DNA from: Atkinsonella hypoxylon
Taxonomy: Eukaryota > Ascomycota > Sordariomycetes > Hypocreales > Clavicipitaceae
Assembly: GCA_000729835.1 (NCBI GenBank)
Contig: JFHB01000003.1
Coordinates: 124,001 to 188,000, forward strand
DNA length: 64,000 nt
Reading direction: 5' to 3'
Part shown: positions 59,893 to 64,000 of the stretch, one piece after another
How the letters are laid out: each line of letters starts with the position of its first letter
Position numbering within the stretch: the stretch's first letter is position 1
Notes under the pieces: model-generated
The model's database searches: none
Told to the model about the DNA's origin: nothing
What the model saw: the letters and a program-made list of their open reading frames with translations, nothing else
Translations under genes and position numbers: made by a program

Positions 59893-61254
59893 ATGCCCGT
59901 CGCACATTTCAGATCACCACGACTCGCCAGCCAGCTCGCTTGGCATGTGAAAGCAGCCCGCCACTTTTCCACGGGTGCGGCGTTGCGCAAGGAGCTTCAA
60001 GATGCCTACATTCTCAGTGCTTCAAGAACGCCGACGGCCAAGGTATGTCTGATAATGGAAGGTTTCAACGCTCTCTTCCCGTCAACTGCGAGCTAATTGT
60101 CGATGTGATAGTTTAATGGCTCGTTCTTGAGTGTGTCTGCTCCCAAATTGGGCGCCGTCGCCATCAAATCGGCAGTCGAGAAGTCCAGAGTCCCAATTGA
60201 GAAAATCACGGATGTCTACATGGGCAATGTTATGCAGGGATCAGTCGGTCAGGCTCCCGCTCGTCAGGCCACCATCTTTGCTGGTCTTCCTGAGTCTGTG
60301 GAGGCCACGACCATCAACAAGGTGTGCGCCTCTGGCCTCAAAGCTGTTGTTTTGGCCGCTCAAAACATTCAGATGGGCCTGGCAGAGGCTCAAATCGCTG
60401 GCGGCATGGAGAACATGTCCCAGGTGCCTCTCTATGTTCCTCGAGCCAGTGGTCTTCCTGCCTTTGGCCACGTCACGATGGAGGATGGCCTGATTAAGGA
60501 TGGCCTGACCGATGTCTACCGGAAGTTCCACATGGGTAACTGTGCTGAGAACACGGCCAAGAACTATAAAATCACACGGGAGGAGCAGGACGCTTATGCC
60601 ATTCAGTCGTACAAGAACGCCCAGAAGGCTTGGGCTGACAAGGCTTTCGCCGACGAGATTGTGCCAGTAATTGTTTCTGGCCGAAAAGGCAACACCATCA
60701 TCGATACTGATGAGGGTTACTTGGACGTTAAATTTGAAAAGGTACCCACCCTCAAGCCTGCCTTTGTCCGTGACGGCAGCGGTACCGTCACCGCTGCCAA
60801 CTCGTCGACCCTGAACGATGGCGCCAGCGCTCTGATCTTGGGGAACAAGGCCTTGGCTCAGCAATACGGCCCCCGCTCCCGTGTCCTCGCCAAGATCTGC
60901 AGCTATGCCGATGCAGCTATGGCTCCCATCGACTTTCCTGTTGCGCCTGCCAAGGCTGTTCCTATTGCTCTAGAAAGGGCTGGCATCACCAAGGAGCAGG
61001 TTGCTGTGTGGGAATTCAACGAGGCTTTCGCTGCCGTTATCCTGGCCAACCAGAAGATTCTTGGTTTGGAGGGTGCCAAGGTAAATCCTCTGGGGGGTGC
61101 CATTTCTCTTGGTCACGCGCTTGGAAGCTCTGGTTCCCGAATCCTCACCACCCTACTCCACCAGCTGAAGCCAGGTGAGTATGGTGTTGCTGCTATCTGC
61201 AACGGTGGTGGTGCCGCCACAGCCATGGTTGTACAAAGAATTGAGTCAGCATAA
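59893..61254 (+). CDS. ERG10: Acetyl-CoA acetyltransferase (acetoacetyl-CoA thiolase), mitochondrial form
   Basis: Exons 59893-60042 and 60112-61254 (69-bp intron) give 430 aa. The first 30 residues (MPVAHFRSPRLASQLAWHVK and Arg/Ser-rich continuation) look like a mitochondrial targeting sequence. The thiolase core has the nucleophile Cys122 in NKVCASGLKA, His385 in SLGHALGSSGSR and Cys413 in AICNGGGAATA; NEAFA carries the conserved Asn-Glu-Ala-Phe. The enzyme condenses two acetyl-CoA to acetoacetyl-CoA or runs in reverse in ketone and amino-acid degradation. Fungi usually keep a cytosolic ERG10 for sterols and a mitochondrial copy; the presequence suggests this is the mitochondrial one, so the ERG10 symbol is used loosely. 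Confidence 0.93.
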
Positions 61255-63372
61255 GTCTTTTATTTCTTCTTTATTTCGTGTGTTTATGTGTTGTACGGTA
61301 GCATCTCGCATTGACATGACCGGGATTGGGCATGAGGGTCTTGGGTTATATGTTTCCCCAGGAAAAGTACGGAATCGATGAAGTGGTGTAGGGCCATGAT
61401 TGCTATACCCGTTCAAGTAGCGTCATTGAAATGGGTCAAAATTTTGGAACAGAGTCTCGTCTGGTTTGTACACTCGGATCGAAGGGGGAAGTCTTCATGG
61501 TCGTGTACATAATGGTCTTTTAAGAAATAATTCTTCCCTGGTATTTTGAGATGCTTGCTTTTAGAGATTCCAAGTTTATTACTAAAAATGACATATACGA
61601 ATTAAACAGCAGTATCTAGTGCTCTGTTATAAGCTATTGCCTGGTAAACTAATTATTAAGGGGGATGATTAGAGACTCTTTTTCGCTCGCACCACGATTC
61701 CGGGGCGGCAACACACCTGAAATACAAACAAACACCAGATTTAGAATCTACGCACCAGTTTACCCCCGTTCAGTCATAGCGCACAGCGTCTAAGGCGGCA
61801 GAGGCGCGGTGGCGGACACCCCAATAGATGTTAACGAAGGGAAAGGGGGCTTGCGCAGAGCTGCCACCACCCTAGCGCAGAACGCGGCGAATACAACAGG
61901 CAGCCGAAAAACGAACCCAAACCGAAACCGGATCGAGCAATAGTCAAATACAACTGCTACAATATAGGCTACATCGTAAAGTCCTGCAAAGGTACGCCGC
62001 GTTGCGGGAGGTGCAGAGCAGGCAAGCACCCGGAGGGCGTGCCCAGTGGCAGCAAAACTGCCCGCGGCCCCTCTCCGGGTTGAGTGAGCGGCTCACACAA
62101 GACGTGCACTACACGTCACGGACGAGACTCAGCTGCAGCAAGATTAGCACGGTGCCGGGCCAGCAGAGACTCGGAATCGACTCACCTCCCAGTTGAACTT
62201 CTCGGCTTCCTGAAGTTGTGGGTTGCTCAAATACTTGCCGATATAACGGCCCGAATCCTAGCCGGATTAGCCCCGAACACAGGTCGAAATTGAACTAGGC
62301 CTCTTACCTAATAATCTCCACTACGGGAGGGCGTGGATGTTTAGGGTGATGCCATTAAGGCGGCTGTGCTGGTCAGCCGCCGACCCGGAACCGAGCCGCA
62401 GTTGGGTCGTCTACGGAATACACTCACCGGAATACAAAAATATGGGGCGGACCAGGCAAAACCCAAAAATAAAATACGACACGGAACTAGTTACAGACGT
62501 CCGTAAACGGGTCGAATGAGGAGGGCTAGAACCAGCGGAAAGGAACGCTTACTTTTAGGAGAGATGTAGGAAGAAAAGAAGGAAGAAACAGAGGAAGAGG
62601 GAGAGGAGCCTCTTTTAACCCCTCCTTTAGGTAGCAGGGTAGGAAGGAGCAAAGGCCCGCTGTAGAGGAAACTACCTACCTAAGTTAAAGGAGTTTTTAG
62701 CCCAAGTCCCAAAGACGGATCCAGAAAACGCCAGAGAACAGGGCACTAGTGCAATCAAAGATGTAGTACGGCTGATTGATATATCTGTTTGTATAACAAG
62801 GAAGCCGAAGATACACCCCCTTTTGCGTGGATACTTTATACTTTAGGCATTGCGGTGTTATGCATTACTAATGTAGGTATTGCTTGTACCCATAGAGTAC
62901 TCACACGTAGATATCACTCGCATGTAGATGTCGCTTACAGTACATATAGGGATCACTTGCCTGTAGATATCATATACGCCCTATAGCCTTAAGATACGTG
63001 TAACGCCCTATTGTAGTTCCACGTATACTAGTGCCTTGCAAGAACCTTTAAATAAGGATTGCTATTAATCATAAATTAGAGATACAATCATGTATGTGGG
63101 GAACCTTATTCGGCAGCCTCTGGCCAAGCGACCAGACGGTACCGAGTCCCCGCCCGTAGGGCTGAGAGATGCAAGGCAAGGCAGTAGCAGCTCGATGTCC
63201 TTAGGCTACTTCCTCCTCAACCCCACCTTGACCTTGACTCTTCTGTGCGTCACTCTTCCAAACCTCGACATTTGACCCATCGGCATTTGGCAAAACAGCG
63301 AAAAGTCACTTCCATCCACTGACTAGCCCCAGAGTCTCTTGATAACATCTGTCTCTCGACACATCCATCATA
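61255..63372. other. Intergenic region with transposon relics
   Basis: This 2.1-kb region holds a decayed retroelement-like fragment near 61780-62640 and a TA-rich stretch near 62770-63090 with repeated GTAGATATCA words. No intact gene was found. The right part contains an LTR-like TG...CA block at 62999-63086 without a clear target-site duplication. Confidence 0.5.
61880..62080 (+). pseudogene. Degenerate zinc-knuckle (gag/LINE ORF1-like) transposon fragment
   Basis: One plus-strand frame reads KYNCYNIGYIVKSC followed by a second cluster RCGRC...GKHPEGVP, which resembles the paired CCHC zinc knuckles of fungal non-LTR or gypsy gag proteins. The second Cys and the His of the first knuckle are lost (I and Y in their places) and the last Cys of the second is gone. 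The reading frame ends at a stop soon after (PSPG then TGA). The upstream Lys/Pro-rich stretch (PKNEPKPKPDR) suits a gag linker. It is a short relic; no reverse transcriptase fragment was found nearby. Confidence 0.4.
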
Positions 63373-64000
63373 ATGGTCTCACCACTGAGCGTGACTGCTG
63401 TGGTGCAACGCATGGCTGATGCACTGCCTACCCATCCACCAGGCGACGACAGCCCCGATCTAGCCAGCTCGTATGAAGTCATCGCTCTGCTGGTCCATTC
63501 ATATTTCGCAGCCTTGCAATTTAGACTCTGCGGATTCAACGAAGACAAAGTACTTCGTAAGTTTTACCATCCATCTGCTGCTCCTGGCACCGCTCTCTCC
63601 TTTTCGAGGCTGACCGATTTGCACTCACAGCTGAATGTGAGAGCCTTGCGCCGAGGCTCCCCACCGGCTGGAATAGTGGGGTTAATACCATCAGTTTCAT
63701 GTATAAGCACAAGCAATCGTCTATGCACTTCCTCATTCGTGTGGACCGCATGGGAAGCAAAGTCGAAATTAGAGGCTTGGCCGTTGGAGATGAGAACATC
63801 CATCGTTTTGAGTGCAACGTGCGAGATGTCGTTGAGTCTAGTGCCTTGCCTATCCGTATCACAATGAAAGATGGTCAGGAAGACCGCAGTGATCTAGGAC
63901 AAAAGCTTGCGCAGGCGTTCGAGTCGGAAAACACAGTGACTAGTGAGTTTTGTCTCTGCTGTCTCTCAACTCTATATTCTCCCTCCTCCTCATGCCGCTA
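63373..64000 (+). CDS. PI31-type proteasome regulator (5' part; Fub1 homologue)
   Basis: The gene is cut by the window end. Exons 63373-63556 and 63631-63942 are in phase; a GTGAGT donor at 63943 opens a second intron that continues past the edge. The N-terminal PI31 domain is visible in LPTGWNSGVNTISFMYKHKQ, with SSMHFLIRVDRMGSKVEIRGLAVGDENIHRFE, the core FP-domain signature. PI31 proteins bind and modulate the 20S proteasome through a Pro-rich C-terminal tail that lies outside the window. It lies downstream of the transposon relic on the same strand as the acetyltransferase. Confidence 0.85.

Noticed and set aside
62283..62330. Possible minus-strand tRNA-like segment (GTAGTGG and AGTTCAATTTC)
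   Set aside because: The box A-like and box B-like words are only about 24 nt apart, too close for a tRNA, and no acceptor stem pairs.
62999..63086. Solo LTR starting TGTAACGCCC and ending GATACA
   Set aside because: Ends fit TG..CA, but no 5-bp target-site duplication was found and 88 bp is too short for a normal LTR. Kept only as a hint within the relic region.

Overview
The window is chromosomal DNA of a filamentous ascomycete, most likely a Sordariomycete of the order Hypocreales. The evidence is short introns of about 50-150 bp with GT..AG ends, moderately GC-rich coding sequence, a fungal Zn2Cys6 regulator, best recalled matches to Pezizomycotina proteins, and intergenic DNA full of TACC/GGTA tetranucleotide runs and TACTCCGTA-type words. 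No bacterial, plasmid, viral or CRISPR feature was seen. Exon-intron structures were worked out by hand from splice signals, reading-frame continuity and recalled protein families, so individual boundaries are predictions.

Layout. 1-791 (-): 5' part of a mitochondrial DEAD-box helicase (MSS116 type). 2277-6086 (-): INCENP/Sli15. 6590-10352 (+): condensin SMC2, divergent from INCENP. 10525-12122 (-): membrane-anchored MOSC protein. 12123-20367: gene-free stretch of about 8.2 kb with several tandem repeats and one MITE-like inverted-repeat element. 20368-22856 (+): Zn2Cys6 transcription factor. 23341-24965 (-): MOB3/phocein. 25277-26706 (+): ZNG1-type CobW GTPase. 27220-29650 (+): CCR4-NOT subunit NOT2. 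30876-31597 (+): Cue1-like CUE-domain protein. 32919-35611 (+): large J-domain protein. 36451-37157 (+): small Myb/SANT-like protein. 39281-42527 (+): NMA111 HtrA-like protease. 43390-44396 (+): IST1. 44873-46557 (+): unrecognised protein. 46949-47465 (-): AP-2 sigma. 47857-49058 (-): SPT3. 49642-50750 (-): PP2A leucine carboxyl methyltransferase. 51609-52833 (+): multi-pass membrane protein. 53743-56684 (-): kinesin-1 heavy chain. 58144-58822 (-): RAD6. 59893-61254 (+): acetyl-CoA acetyltransferase. 61700-63370: intergenic DNA with a decayed transposon relic. 63373-end (+): 5' part of PI31.

The genes are mainly conserved cellular machinery: mitosis (INCENP, SMC2), transcription and mRNA decay (SPT3, NOT2, the Zn2Cys6 factor), ubiquitin/proteasome and protein quality control (RAD6, PI31, CUE protein, J protein, NMA111), membrane traffic (IST1, AP-2 sigma, kinesin-1) and PP2A-linked signalling (MOB3 of STRIPAK, LCMT1). 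No biosynthetic cluster or defence island is evident. The less ordinary signals are a 24-25 nt word repeated in several gene-flanking regions, a nested inverted-repeat element in the large gene-free stretch, a 12-nt microexon in ZNG1, an AP-2 sigma intron whose 3' splice site follows 23 adenines, and the divergent INCENP-SMC2 promoter with a GATA palindrome. I found no clearly new multi-gene system.
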